From positions 1 through 64,000 of the forward strand of contig CALCKT010000070.1 of NCBI GenBank assembly GCA_937965785.1: a stretch of 64,000 bases of DNA, written 5' to 3'. This document shows positions 52,879 through 62,944 of the stretch, one piece after another. Position numbers and translations under genes: made by a program. The notes under the pieces were generated by a model. The model was not told the origin of the DNA and ran no database searches. It worked only from the letters and a program-made list of their open reading frames with translations. Source of the DNA: an uncultured Propionibacteriaceae bacterium (GTDB lineage Bacteria > Actinomycetota > Actinomycetes > Propionibacteriales > Propionibacteriaceae). Each line of letters begins with the position of its first letter. Position 1 is the first letter of the stretch.

Positions 52879-54468
52879 ATGGCAAAGACTCTGCAGTTCA
52901 ACGAGGAGGCGCGGCGTTCGCTTGAGCGCGGCGTCGACACCCTCGCCAACACCGTCAAGGTGACCCTCGGCCCCAAGGGCCGCTACGTCGTGCTCGACAA
53001 GAAATGGGGCGCCCCCACCATCACCAACGACGGCGTGACCGTCGCCAAGGAGGTCGAGCTCGAGGATCCCTACGAGGATCTCGGCGCCCAGCTCGCCAAG
53101 GAGGTCGCCACCAAGACCAACGACGTCGCCGGCGACGGCACCACCACCGCCACGGTGCTGGCCCAGGCGCTGGTTCACGAGGGCCTGCGCGCCGTGGCCT
53201 CCGGGGCCAATCCCGTCGGGTTGAAGCGCGGCATCGACAAGGCCGTTGAGGCCGTCGTCGAGCGGCTCCACGAGAACTCCCGTTCCGTCGACACCACCGC
53301 CGACATGGCCAACGTTGCCACCATCTCCTCGCGCGACGAGCAGATCGGTGAGCTGATCGCCGAGGCCTTCGACAAGGTCGGCAAGGACGGTGTCATCACC
53401 GTCGACGAGTCCCAGACCTTCGGCACCGAGCTGGAGTTCACCGAGGGCATGCAGTTCGACAAGGGCTACCTGTCGCCCTACTTCGTCACGGACGCCGACC
53501 GCATGGAGGCCGTCCTGGAGGATCCCTACATCCTCATCAACTCCGGCAAGATCTCCTCCATGAACGACCTGCTCCCGCTGCTGGAGAAGGTCATCGCCGC
53601 CAAGGGCACCCTGTTCGTGGTGGCGGAGGACGTCGACGGTGAGGCCCTGTCCACGCTGGTCGTCAACAAGATCCGTGGCACCTTCACCTCCGTGGCCGTC
53701 AAGGCCCCCGCCTTCGGTGACCGCCGCAAGGCCATGCTCGAGGACATCGCCATCCTCACCGGCGGCCAGGTCGTCGCCCCCGAGGTGGGTCTCAAACTGG
53801 ACCAGGTCGGCCTTGAGGTCCTCGGCCGCGCCCGTCGCATCGTCGTCACCAAGGACAACACCACCATCGTCGACGGCGCTGGTGAGCAGTCCGAGGTTGC
53901 GGGCCGCGTCGCCCAGCTGCGCGCCGAGATCGAGCGCACCGATTCCGACTGGGATCGCGAGAAGCTCCAGGAGCGGGTCGCGAAACTCGCCGGTGGCGTG
54001 TGCGTCATCAAGGTCGGTGCCGCCACCGAGGTGGAGCTGAAGGAGAAGAAGCACCGCATCGAGGACGCCGTCTCGGCCACCCGCGCGGCCATCGAGGAGG
54101 GCATCGTCGCCGGTGGCGGCTCGGCCCTCATCCACGCCGCCAAGGTGCTCGACGGCGACCTGGGCCTGGCCGGCGACGAGCGCGTCGGTGTGGCCATCGT
54201 CCGCAAGTCGGTGGTGGAGCCGCTGCGCTGGATCGCCGAGAACGGCGGCGAGGCGGGCTACGTCATCACCTCCAAGGTCGCTGACCTGGAGCCGGGCCAC
54301 GGCTACAACGCCCGCACCGGTGCCTACGAGAACCTCATCGAGGCCGGCGTCATCGACCCGGTGAAGGTCACCCGCTCCGCGCTGGCCAACGCCGCATCCA
54401 TCGCCTCCCTGCTGCTCACCACCGAAACCCTCGTGGTGGAGAAGAAGGAAGACGAAGAGGACAAGTGA
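52879..54468 (+). CDS. groEL: Chaperonin GroEL
   Basis: The 529-residue chaperonin has TLGPKGRYVVLDKKWGAPTI, the ATP-site motif DGTTTATVLAQ and AAIEEGIVAGGG. It ends in VEKKEDEEDK and lacks the Gly-Gly-Met tail usual for the main chaperonin, as is seen for some actinobacterial GroES-linked copies; a second groEL elsewhere is plausible. It starts 15 bases after groES. Confidence 0.97.
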   Translation: MAKTLQFNEEARRSLERGVDTLANTVKVTLGPKGRYVVLDKKWGAPTITNDGVTVAKEVELEDPYEDLGAQLAKEVATKTNDVAGDGTTTATVLAQALVHEGLRAVASGANPVGLKRGIDKAVEAVVERLHENSRSVDTTADMANVATISSRDEQIGELIAEAFDKVGKDGVITVDESQTFGTELEFTEGMQFDKGYLSPYFVTDADRMEAVLEDPYILINSGKISSMNDLLPLLEKVIAAKGTLFVVAEDVDGEALSTLVVNKIRGTFTSVAVKAPAFGDRRKAMLEDIAILTGGQVVAPEVGLKLDQVGLEVLGRARRIVVTKDNTTIVDGAGEQSEVAGRVAQLRAEIERTDSDWDREKLQERVAKLAGGVCVIKVGAATEVELKEKKHRIEDAVSATRAAIEEGIVAGGGSALIHAAKVLDGDLGLAGDERVGVAIVRKSVVEPLRWIAENGGEAGYVITSKVADLEPGHGYNARTGAYENLIEAGVIDPVKVTRSALANAASIASLLLTTETLVVEKKEDEEDK

Positions 54469-54480
54469 GCTGACTCACGC

Positions 54481-54516
54481 GAGGAGCCCCGGGACCACAC
54501 GGTTCCGGGGCTCCTC
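54481..54516 (+). terminator. Terminator after groEL
   Basis: GAGGAGCCCCGG and its complement form a 12-bp stem, extended by further pairs, 13 bases after the stop. The following bases are ATCATGTGTG, with little U tract. Confidence 0.75.
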
Positions 54517-54727
54517 ATCATGTGTGGGAAGTGAAGCGGCGCCCGGGAGCGGGTGGGGACGGTGAAATCCGGGACAGCCCGCTGAAGGGGATCGGCTCCG
54601 GGAATTTCCGTCGGCCATCCGGACGACTTTGTGGCGCGAGAAGGTGGCCATAAGTTTGCTCTGACTAGCCGATATGCGGCCCTGTCGCAAGTTGGCAGCA
54701 TCTTTCTTCAACTGAGCGGAGCATAGA

Positions 54728-56119
54728 ATGTCCATCAGTCGTCGCGCCGTCCTCGCAACGGCCGTCGCAGCCCTTCCCGCAGTGACACTCCTGGGGGGTG
54801 TCCACGACGCCTTCGCCGCCACGGGAACGACCTACTACATTGCCGAGGACGGTGACGACAAGGCCTCGGGGACATCCGAGAGCGCACCCTGGCAGTCCGT
54901 CAACAAGGTCATCGCGGCCATCAACGCCGGGCAGGTCGTCCGGGGGGACACCATCTTGTTCAAGTGCGGCCAGACCTTCTACGGGCAGTTCACCGACCTG
55001 TCGGGTCTGCAGGGTGAGGGGCGGATCACCTTCGGCGCCTACGGGAGCGGCGAGAAACCCAGGATCATGGGATACCAGGTCCTCGACAGACCCGAGGCCT
55101 GGAAGAACATCGGCGGTAACCGGTGGCAGATCAAACTGGTCGAGGGAAATTACACCGGAAACACGTCCACGGAGGACGCGAACGTCGGTTTCCTTCTCCT
55201 CGACGGCGTATTCCACGGGGTGAAGAAGTTCTCGGTCGGCGAGCTGGGCAATGACCTGGAGTTCCAAGCTGATGAGGGGAGCAGGGTGCTCACCGTCTGC
55301 AGCGAGGCAAACCCGTCCACCCGTGGTGATCTGCGGATCGCCGTGAACGGACGGATCTTCCAGGCCGTCTCGAACATGACCATCAAGGACCTCGACCTCA
55401 TCGGGTGCGGTGGACACGGCATCCAGGTCCGCGACGTCACCGATGTGGAGGTGCTCCGCAACCGTATCCGCCACATCGGGGGCAGCACCCTCTATGGAAC
55501 CACCCGTTACGGCAATGGCGTCGAGGTGTATCTCGGTGGCAGCGACGTGCTGGTGGAGGACAACATCATCCACGACGTCTACGACGTGGCGGCCACCATC
55601 CAGGGAAATCAGGTCCTGAGAACCAGCGGGGAGGCACCGGTGCTTCGCCTCGGCAGCAGCAACGTGCACTTCAGGAAGAACTACATCACCCGCTGCAGCC
55701 AGTCCTTCGAGATCTGGGTTTCGGGTCCCGAGGGCGAGAGCTGGGCCGATACCACCAGCGCGGAGGCCGGGGTCCGCAATTGCTCCTTCACCGACAACCA
55801 CTGCGAGGACGCCGGCATCGGCAGCTGGGGTCAGGAAGTGCGTCCCAACCCGGAGGAAGGGGGCGTGCACCTGCTGTCCTACGCCGAGAACCTGCCCATC
55901 GAACTGTCCATCACCGGTAACCAGTTCATCAAAGCGAAGAACGCCTACATGTACCGTTCCCCGGAGCACAGGTCCCGTATTGCGATCGACCGGAACGTGA
56001 TCCAGCTCGCCGCGGGCCAGAAACTCCAGCAGCAGCGTTCCGAGGCCATCGAACAGCACGCGGCATGGTCGCAGGCCACCGGGTTCGACGCGAACAGCAC
56101 CTTCACCGTCGCCGACTGA
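54728..56119 (+). CDS. Secreted right-handed beta-helix protein (pectate-lyase-like fold)
   Basis: The 463-residue protein has a twin-arginine-like signal (SRRAVLATAVAALPAVTLLG, to about 31) and repeated short beta-helix coils from about 180 to 420 (for example IRHIGG, VEDNIIHDVYD, HFRKNYITRC, SITGNQFIK). Such folds occur in polysaccharide lyases and glycan-binding proteins; no catalytic residues can be assigned. The ATG follows GGAG. It ends overlapping the convergent GH125 gene by 17 bases. Confidence 0.75.
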   Translation: MSISRRAVLATAVAALPAVTLLGGVHDAFAATGTTYYIAEDGDDKASGTSESAPWQSVNKVIAAINAGQVVRGDTILFKCGQTFYGQFTDLSGLQGEGRITFGAYGSGEKPRIMGYQVLDRPEAWKNIGGNRWQIKLVEGNYTGNTSTEDANVGFLLLDGVFHGVKKFSVGELGNDLEFQADEGSRVLTVCSEANPSTRGDLRIAVNGRIFQAVSNMTIKDLDLIGCGGHGIQVRDVTDVEVLRNRIRHIGGSTLYGTTRYGNGVEVYLGGSDVLVEDNIIHDVYDVAATIQGNQVLRTSGEAPVLRLGSSNVHFRKNYITRCSQSFEIWVSGPEGESWADTTSAEAGVRNCSFTDNHCEDAGIGSWGQEVRPNPEEGGVHLLSYAENLPIELSITGNQFIKAKNAYMYRSPEHRSRIAIDRNVIQLAAGQKLQQQRSEAIEQHAAWSQATGFDANSTFTVAD

Positions 56120-57431
56120 CTGGTTCCCCGGAATCGTCTCCTGGGAGGGACGCGATCGCCAGCGCCAGCTCGCAGAACATCGCGTTCGCCCAGGAGAACC
56201 AGGGGCGGGTGAAACGCGACGGATCATCGGCGTCGACCCCTTCGTGCATCCACCCGGTGCCTCCGGTGCCGTCCATCAGCATGCGCAGACAGGCCAGTTT
56301 CTCCGCCCGGCCGGTCGCGGTCAGGCCAGCGACCGCGACCGCGATCGGCCAGACGTGGCCGGGTGGGGTGTGCGGGGAACCGACGCCGCGCAGCCGGGTG
56401 CCGTCGACGAAACACGGATTCGCGGTTGACAGGACCCTGCGGCGGGTGGCCAGGTACACGGGATCGTCGGCCGCCAACACCCCCAGATAGGGCAGCCCGA
56501 GCAGCGACGGCAGGTTCGCGTCGTCCATGAACAACCGGCCACCCATGCCGTCCACCTCGTAGGCCAGGTGGGGTTCCGGGTCCTCGATCACCCCGAAACA
56601 GCGGATGCCCTCCTCGATCCCGGCGGCCAGGTGTTCCGCCCGGGCGCGCCGGTCGCCTTCCAGGAGAGGCGCCAGGCGGCGCAGGGTGCTGGCGAAGAAG
56701 GCGTTCCCGGGAATGTTGAAGCCGAACCGGCAGGCGTCGTCGCTGGGCCGGAAAGCCTGGAAGACCAACCCGCACTCCCGGGTCTCCGGGCCGCGCCCGG
56801 CGCGTGTCAGGGTGTCCGAGGCGGGCGCCCCGGGACGGGTGAACCGGTAGGGGCTCAGCGTCTCATGTTGCTGCTCGGTGCCTGCGACGGTGAGGATGAC
56901 GTCCAGGGCGTCGTGGAAGTCGGTGTTCAGCCAGTCTCGGCAACCGAGCCCGGCCAGGCGGAGCGCCAGGTGGAGGGGAAAGGTCAGCGAGTCGAGTTCC
57001 CACTTGCGTTCCCACACCCACGGCCCCTGCCGCGGTACGTCCTCGTCCCAGCGGTTGCCGTTCGGCCGCCGGTTGAAGGCGTTGGCGTAGGGATCGAGCA
57101 GGATCATCCGCCAGTGGCGCCGGAGCAGACCGGCGGCCACCCCGATCAGTTCCGGGTGACGCGGGGCGAGGCGCAGCAGCGGGGTCAGCTGCAGACAGGA
57201 ATCCCGCAACCACATGGCGGGGATGTCGCCGGTGATCACCCAGGTCTCCTCGCCATCCTCGCCCAGATCGATCGTGGTGGTGGCGATGTTGACCAGCAGC
57301 CGGGCGGTCATCTCGCCCGCGCGGTCCTCGCCTGCCGCGTCCGAGACCTGCTCCCGGACCTCGGTGAGCAGCCATCCGGGCAACACCAGCGGGTGCCGTG
57401 TCGGTTCCCCGACGGGCGCACCCCAGGTCAC
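56103..57431 (-). CDS. GH125 exo-alpha-1,6-mannosidase
   Basis: The 442-residue protein matches family GH125 (formerly DUF1237): WVITGDIPAMWLRDS near residue 75, KWELDSLTFPL, RPSDDACRFGFNIPGNAFF and PCFVDGTRLRGVGSPHT. These metal-independent enzymes trim alpha-1,6-mannose from N-glycan-type glycans. No signal peptide is visible, so it acts on imported sugars. The GTG at 57431 overlaps the previous stop (GTGA); an adjacent GTG at 57434 is possible. Confidence 0.88.
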   Translation of the reverse strand: MTWGAPVGEPTRHPLVLPGWLLTEVREQVSDAAGEDRAGEMTARLLVNIATTTIDLGEDGEETWVITGDIPAMWLRDSCLQLTPLLRLAPRHPELIGVAAGLLRRHWRMILLDPYANAFNRRPNGNRWDEDVPRQGPWVWERKWELDSLTFPLHLALRLAGLGCRDWLNTDFHDALDVILTVAGTEQQHETLSPYRFTRPGAPASDTLTRAGRGPETRECGLVFQAFRPSDDACRFGFNIPGNAFFASTLRRLAPLLEGDRRARAEHLAAGIEEGIRCFGVIEDPEPHLAYEVDGMGGRLFMDDANLPSLLGLPYLGVLAADDPVYLATRRRVLSTANPCFVDGTRLRGVGSPHTPPGHVWPIAVAVAGLTATGRAEKLACLRMLMDGTGGTGWMHEGVDADDPSRFTRPWFSWANAMFCELALAIASLPGDDSGEPVSRRR

Positions 57432-58447
57432 CACTCGAAGGCCGGGTTCCTCGTCGGGCCTGCCGAGGGGATGTCGGCGGCGAGCCCCACCTCGTGTTCC
57501 GGCCGCCACGAACCGTCGGTCACGCCAAGCAGTTCCAGCAGCAGCGGGGTCACCTCGTGGCTGTACAGGGCCTTGGGCAGGCCGTTCTCCAAGAGCCGGT
57601 CCGGCAGCTCCACCGGGTCGCCGAAAGCGTGCAGGATCAGGAACGAGCGCCGCACGTCGACCTCGTCCTCACCGTGCCCGCCCTCCGGTTTGTGCCCGTG
57701 GTCGGTGGTCACCGCCACCAGCCACCGTTCCCCCAGCGCCTCGTGGCGTTCCGCGACGGCCTTGACCAGTGCGCGGACGTGTTCGTCCGCCTCCCCGATG
57801 GCGCTGCGATAACCGGGGGAGGCCGCGCCGTGCCGGTGCCCGGCCTCGTCGACCCCCTCGAAGTAGACGAAAGCTGCATCCGGGCCCTCGTGGTTGAGCA
57901 CCTGGCAGGCGTGGTTGCGCACCTCGACGTCGGCGCTGATACAGCCGCGGGTGAAGTCGCGGGGGACGAACAGCTTGTGCTGCCCGGTGTGCTGCTGATC
58001 GATGCGGCGCTGGATCACCGGGCCGAAGCTCCCGAGCAGCGCCTCCCACGTGGCTGCGGCGTAGGTGCGGGCCCTCGGGTTGGCGAAGAAGATCCGGGAC
58101 AGCACGTCGGGGCATTCCGCCAGCCGGTGTCCGACGAACTCGTTCCACCACACGTTGTTCTGCTCGTGGGTGGTGCCCGTCAGCAGGTTGGACCAGCCCG
58201 GCCCGGAATCGGTGGGTGGGGTCATCCACACCGGCGCGATCACCCCGCCCGCGATGAGCCGGGCCAGCGTCGGTGCGGCGGGGGAGGTTTCGTGTGGCAT
58301 CTCGGGGCGGTCCGCTGGCGCGGGTTCCGCGGCGAATCGCGGGTCGGCCGGGTGGTGGGGTTCGGCGAACGCCGGATTCCCGGGGATCACCGAGGGCACG
58401 GCGACATCGATCCGTACCCCGTCCAGGCCGATCAGCAGCAGTTTCAT
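57428..58447 (-). CDS. Alkaline-phosphatase-superfamily phosphodiesterase
   Basis: The 339-residue protein has the metal-binding start LLLIGLDGVRIDVAV, a nucleophile region MTPPTDSGPGWSNLLTGTTH, VYFEGVDEAGHRHG and TTDHGHKPEGGHGE, the pattern of nucleotide pyrophosphatase/phosphodiesterases. It could remove phosphodiester decorations from glycans. The ATG overlaps the GH38 stop (ATGA). No signal peptide. Confidence 0.8.
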   Translation of the reverse strand: MKLLLIGLDGVRIDVAVPSVIPGNPAFAEPHHPADPRFAAEPAPADRPEMPHETSPAAPTLARLIAGGVIAPVWMTPPTDSGPGWSNLLTGTTHEQNNVWWNEFVGHRLAECPDVLSRIFFANPRARTYAAATWEALLGSFGPVIQRRIDQQHTGQHKLFVPRDFTRGCISADVEVRNHACQVLNHEGPDAAFVYFEGVDEAGHRHGAASPGYRSAIGEADEHVRALVKAVAERHEALGERWLVAVTTDHGHKPEGGHGEDEVDVRRSFLILHAFGDPVELPDRLLENGLPKALYSHEVTPLLLELLGVTDGSWRPEHEVGLAADIPSAGPTRNPAFEW

Positions 58448-61400
58448 GATTCTCCTCCAGCCGGTGTGATGCGTAGCGTCAGGATCGTGAACGCGGTCAG
58501 GGCGATCGGGACCTCCCGGGTGGCGGTCACGTCGACGCGGGGCCGCCACAGCTCGGCGGTGAGGTCCTCCTCCAGCGGGTCGACCTCCCACACCCGGGTC
58601 GCGTCGAAGGCCAGGTGGAGCACACCCGAGATGGGTTTCCCGGCTCCCTCGTGGATACGCATGATCACGTCACCGGATCCGTCCTCGGCGGGCAGCACCG
58701 CCGCGACGTGGGCGCCCGGCACGTCGAGGGTGGCCAGCCTGGCGGCGGGGGCCTCCACCAACCGGGGCGGCAGGTTCAACTCCTCCCCGGCGCGGGTGGC
58801 GGTCTCCGGGTCGGCGTCGAGCAGCAGCGAGAACCGGACCGTGCGTTGCGAACGATCCGCCCGCGGGTCCGGGAAGACGGGGGCGCGCATCAGCGACAGC
58901 GACACCCGGGTGCCGATTCCCCCGTGCCCCGAGGCGCCGGTGCGCAGCGGGGTGACGGAGTGGCCGTGGTTGGAATCGTTGACCACGGCGATTCCGTAGC
59001 CGGGTTCGTCCACCAGCAACCAGCGTCCGGCCGGCACCTCGAACCGGGAATAGTCCCAGCTGGTGTTCTCGTGCACGGGACGCCTGACGTGCCCGAACTG
59101 CACCTCGGCGGCGTGTTCGCGGGCCCGCACCGCAAGCGGGAAACTCGCCTTCAGGAGGGTTTCGCGTTCCCGCCAGTCGGCGTCCAGGACGAAATCCAGC
59201 CTCGGGGCGTCGGCGTCGAGGAAGATCGTCTGGACGAGCCGGGAGCCGCCCAGGACCCGCGTGATCCGCACCTCGGCGCGCAGCCCCCGGGCGGATACGA
59301 TCTCCACCGACTCGGCCCCGGGCACGGGAAGTTCGTTGCCGGGATTGAGGTGGTGTCGTTCGATGTCCCAGGCATCGAAGGCGTTCGGCACGTCCTCGAA
59401 GGCCCGCAGCCTCGCGCCCCCCGCCCCGGGCAGCAGCACCTCCCGGTGGCGCGTCAGGTCGGTCACTGCGCTGATGGTCCCGTCGGGATCGATGACCACC
59501 CGCACCCGGGAGTTCTCCAACACCACCGAATCGCCTTCGCGGCGGGCGACGGCCGGGGCCGTGGGTTCACGCAGCACCTCTGCCAGGGGGGTGATGGCCA
59601 GCGGCGGTGCCGCGACCAGGCGGAGAGTTCCGTCGCCGGTTTCCAGCACCCACCTCACCTCGTGGTCGAGAGCGTTGAGCACCGCGGAACCGCCCCCGCC
59701 CAGGGCCGCCACGGCGGCATCGGACAGGCCATGAAGTTCTTCCAGGATCTGTGCGTACTCCTCGCGCGCCACCCGGTGCACCCAGGCGATGGAGCTGCCG
59801 GGCAGGATGTCGTGGAACTGGTTCAGCAGCACCATCCGCCACAGCCGTTCCAGGTCTGCGGCGGGGAAACGATCCCGCGGAACCCCCGCGAGCAGCGCCA
59901 GCGTCCACAGGAACTCGGTCTCGCGCAGGGCGTGTTCGCTGCGGCGGTTGCCCTGTTTCATCTCCAGCTGGGAGGTGAAGATACCGCGGTGGAACTCCAG
60001 GTAGAGCTCCCCGACGTGAACCGGGGCGTCCCTCCCGTACTCGGCGCGCGCCGCATCGAAGAACGAATCGGGGTCGCCCATGCGCATCCGGGGCGCCCCC
60101 TCCAGGTTGGCCAGGCGCCGGGCCCGTTCCACCATCTCGGCGGTCGGGCCGCCCCCGCCGTCGCCGTAACCGAACGGGATCACCTGGTGCGTGGCGACCC
60201 CCTTCTCCGCGTAGTTGTCGACGGCCCTCAGGTACTCCTCGGCGGACAGCTCCGAGTCGTAGCAGTTGACCGGCGGGAAGTGCGTGAGGACACGGGTGCC
60301 GTCGATACCCTCCCACCACATGGTGGAGTGGGGCAGCTGGTTGTGCTGGTTCCACGACAACTTCTGGGTGAGGAACCCCGTCATTCCGCACTGGGCGGCG
60401 ATCTGCGGCAGGTTCGCCGGGTAGCCGAAGGAGTCCGGCAACCAGAGGGTGCGGCTGCGCACCCCCAGCTCCCGCCGGAAGTAGCGGGTACCGAAGGTGA
60501 ACTGGCGGATCAGGGCCTCCCCGCCGGGCATGTTCACATCCGATTCCACCCACATGCCACCCGACGGGAACCACTGCCCGGCCTCGACCGCGGCCCTCAC
60601 GCGGGCGAACACCTCCGGGTGGTGTTCCTGGAGCCAGGCATATTGCTGGGCGCTGGTCGCGGTGAAACGGAAATCGGGATACTCGTCGGCCAGCGCGACC
60701 ACGTTGGAGAAGGTCCGGGCCACCTTCCGGACGGTTTCGCGCACGGGCCACAGCCAGGCCGAGTCGATGTGGGCGTGCCCGATGGCCGTCACGTTCAACG
60801 CGGAAGCGACGGCGGGCGCGGCCAGCGCCGGGGCCAGTGCCGCCCGGGCCCGCGCCGCCGAACCGGGTATGTCGTGCAGGTCCAGCGCATCGAGTGCACG
60901 TTCCAGGCCCTTGACGATCACCGCCCGGCGGGTGCCCCTCTCCGGGAGGTGACGCGCCAGGTCCCAGGCGACGTCGAGGTCGTGGAACAGGCCCCACAGC
61001 TGTTCGTCGCGGATCTGCAACTCGGCCGAACGCAGCTCGTAGAGCGCATCCCGAGGGGCGGTCAGGTGGTCGCCGAGCTCGGTCGGTTTGCAACCGTTCG
61101 CGAACAGGTCGGGGTTGGCGGCGGCCTCCACCAAGAACTCCAACGGCGCTCCCGCCTCGGCCCGCTCGGCGATCACCGTCGAACGGTTCCGGGAGTTGAC
61201 GGCCTTCAACACCCGCAACCCGGCGTCGAACAACAACCCCTCGCACTGGTTGCCGGGCCAGGCGTCGGCGAACCCCAGATCCACCGACAGGCGCAGCCTC
61301 CGGCCCGCGGCCCCCTCCGGCACCTCACCGGTCAACCGGAACCACCAGGTGCTCCACGCCGCTCCCCAGCGGTGTGGCAGCGGGACGGGGCAGTAGGGCT

Positions 61401-61551
61401 GTTTCGCCGCCTCGGCGGGCGGGACCGGCTCGCCCGGGACCTGCCAGGCGGCGACCTCCAGGTGGCCCACGGTGCGGTCGATCAGTGGGCGCACGCGGTC
61501 GTTCTTGACGCGTTCGACGCGTTCCAGGATCACGGAGTCGAAGTGGTGCAT
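58444..61551 (-). CDS. GH38 alpha-mannosidase
   Basis: The 1035-residue protein has an N-terminal beta domain, the zinc-binding IGHAHIDSAWLWPVRETVRK (about 255-274), the nucleophile region GGMWVESDVNMPGGE (about 332-346) and long C-terminal beta domains. It is cytoplasmic and cleaves alpha-mannosides. It sits between GH4 and phosphodiesterase genes in one operon with GH125, a set fit for mannose-rich glycans. Confidence 0.93.
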   Translation of the reverse strand: MHHFDSVILERVERVKNDRVRPLIDRTVGHLEVAAWQVPGEPVPPAEAAKQPYCPVPLPHRWGAAWSTWWFRLTGEVPEGAAGRRLRLSVDLGFADAWPGNQCEGLLFDAGLRVLKAVNSRNRSTVIAERAEAGAPLEFLVEAAANPDLFANGCKPTELGDHLTAPRDALYELRSAELQIRDEQLWGLFHDLDVAWDLARHLPERGTRRAVIVKGLERALDALDLHDIPGSAARARAALAPALAAPAVASALNVTAIGHAHIDSAWLWPVRETVRKVARTFSNVVALADEYPDFRFTATSAQQYAWLQEHHPEVFARVRAAVEAGQWFPSGGMWVESDVNMPGGEALIRQFTFGTRYFRRELGVRSRTLWLPDSFGYPANLPQIAAQCGMTGFLTQKLSWNQHNQLPHSTMWWEGIDGTRVLTHFPPVNCYDSELSAEEYLRAVDNYAEKGVATHQVIPFGYGDGGGGPTAEMVERARRLANLEGAPRMRMGDPDSFFDAARAEYGRDAPVHVGELYLEFHRGIFTSQLEMKQGNRRSEHALRETEFLWTLALLAGVPRDRFPAADLERLWRMVLLNQFHDILPGSSIAWVHRVAREEYAQILEELHGLSDAAVAALGGGGSAVLNALDHEVRWVLETGDGTLRLVAAPPLAITPLAEVLREPTAPAVARREGDSVVLENSRVRVVIDPDGTISAVTDLTRHREVLLPGAGGARLRAFEDVPNAFDAWDIERHHLNPGNELPVPGAESVEIVSARGLRAEVRITRVLGGSRLVQTIFLDADAPRLDFVLDADWRERETLLKASFPLAVRAREHAAEVQFGHVRRPVHENTSWDYSRFEVPAGRWLLVDEPGYGIAVVNDSNHGHSVTPLRTGASGHGGIGTRVSLSLMRAPVFPDPRADRSQRTVRFSLLLDADPETATRAGEELNLPPRLVEAPAARLATLDVPGAHVAAVLPAEDGSGDVIMRIHEGAGKPISGVLHLAFDATRVWEVDPLEEDLTAELWRPRVDVTATREVPIALTAFTILTLRITPAGGES

Positions 61552-61558
61552 GCCGGCC

Positions 61559-62944
61559 TCAGGACAGGTAACCGAGCTCCGGGAACTCCGCCCGGGCGCG
61601 TTCCAACAGTTCCCGGGCCACCCCCACGCCGTCGATCAACGGGTGGTGTGCGAAGGCGGCGACGGCCAAGTCCAGGCTTGCCTCCAAGGCAGCCCGGATG
61701 GTGGTGCGTTCCGCGTACTTGACCGACTGCACCAACCCGACGGCGTGCTCCGGCAGCGGCGAGACGGGCAGCGGCACCGGCCCGGCCGCGCTGATCCGGC
61801 AGGGTGCCTCGATGACGGCGTCCCGGGGCAGCTGTGGCAGCCGGTCTCCGTTGCGGAGGTTGACGATCAGGTCGGTGGCCTCGTCGAAGGCGATCGCCTT
61901 CATCACCGCCAGCGCCACCCGGTCGTAGCCACCGGAGACGAGGTCCTGTGCGTCGCGTTCCACGCCGCCGGCGGCCAACCGGTTGGAGGCCATGTAGGTT
62001 TCCTCGCGGCGCAGCCGGGTGGCCTCCCACAGCGCGTACGCCTCCGGGCCGGGCAGGGTGGCGGCGCGGGAGTAGAAGTCGCGTTGCTGGGCGGCCAGGA
62101 ACACCCCTCGGGTGGCCTCCACGGCCTCGTCGGCCCTCCGGGTCTCGCGGGCGAAGTAGTAGTAGTGCAGGTATTCGTTCGGCACCGATCCGAGCTGTCG
62201 CAGCCACTCGGCGCCGAACAGGCGGCCCTCCTCGAAGGATTCGATCAGGTCGGGGCGCTCCAGCAGCCGCGGCAGCACGTCGTCGCCGTCCACCAGCAGC
62301 CGCTGCAACCAGCCCAGGTGGTTGAGCCCGACGTAGTCGAGCCGGACCCGGTCGTCGCCCGCGATCACCCGGGAGGCGGTTCCCGCGGCCACCAGCCCCG
62401 CCCCTTCGAGGGTGTCGAGCACGCGCCGGGCCAGGCCGACGGGGGAGTCGCAGATCCCGATCACCCGGTCACCCAGGATCCGGGAACTCACCTCGGTGAT
62501 GATCCCGGCCGGGTTGGTGAAATTGATCAGATGGGCCCCGGGAGCCAGCCGGGCGACCGTCTCGGCGATCCGGACGGCGGTGGGGATGCCGCGCAACGCG
62601 TAGTCCAGGCCGCCGAAGCCGGTGGTCTCCTGCCCGAGGACCCCGCAGCAGTGGGCGATGGTTTCCTCGGTGGCGCGCCCCTCGGTGCCTCCGACCCGGA
62701 TGGCGCTGAAGACGAAATCGGTGCCGGTCACGGCCTCCTCCAGGTCCCGCGCCACCTGCACCTCGGGGGCCTTCGGATGGTCCTGTGCCATCGCCTGCAG
62801 GATGGAACGGATCACGGCCAGGCGCCCTGCGTCGGTGTCCCAGAGCCTCAGTTCGGTGACCCGGCGGTCGCTCTGGTCGGCCAGCAGGGTACGGAACATC
62901 AACGGCACGCGGAAACCACCGCCACCTAGAAGGGTCAGTTTCAC
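61559..62944 (-). CDS. GH4 family glycosidase (6-phospho-beta-glucosidase-like)
   Basis: The 461-residue protein has the NAD-binding start KLTLLGGGGFRVPLMFRTLL, INFTNPAGIITEV, ICDSPVG and GLNHLGWL, all typical of GH4. These enzymes use NAD+ and a divalent metal with an elimination mechanism. The true substrate in a mannosidase operon is uncertain. The ATG overlaps the regulator stop (ATGA). Confidence 0.88.
   Translation of the reverse strand: MKLTLLGGGGFRVPLMFRTLLADQSDRRVTELRLWDTDAGRLAVIRSILQAMAQDHPKAPEVQVARDLEEAVTGTDFVFSAIRVGGTEGRATEETIAHCCGVLGQETTGFGGLDYALRGIPTAVRIAETVARLAPGAHLINFTNPAGIITEVSSRILGDRVIGICDSPVGLARRVLDTLEGAGLVAAGTASRVIAGDDRVRLDYVGLNHLGWLQRLLVDGDDVLPRLLERPDLIESFEEGRLFGAEWLRQLGSVPNEYLHYYYFARETRRADEAVEATRGVFLAAQQRDFYSRAATLPGPEAYALWEATRLRREETYMASNRLAAGGVERDAQDLVSGGYDRVALAVMKAIAFDEATDLIVNLRNGDRLPQLPRDAVIEAPCRISAAGPVPLPVSPLPEHAVGLVQSVKYAERTTIRAALEASLDLAVAAFAHHPLIDGVGVARELLERARAEFPELGYLS

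Noticed and set aside
58615..61722. A 1035-codon plus-strand open frame opposite GH38
   Set aside because: It mirrors the codon pattern of the clear GH38 gene; high GC leaves long antisense frames open. No recognisable domains.
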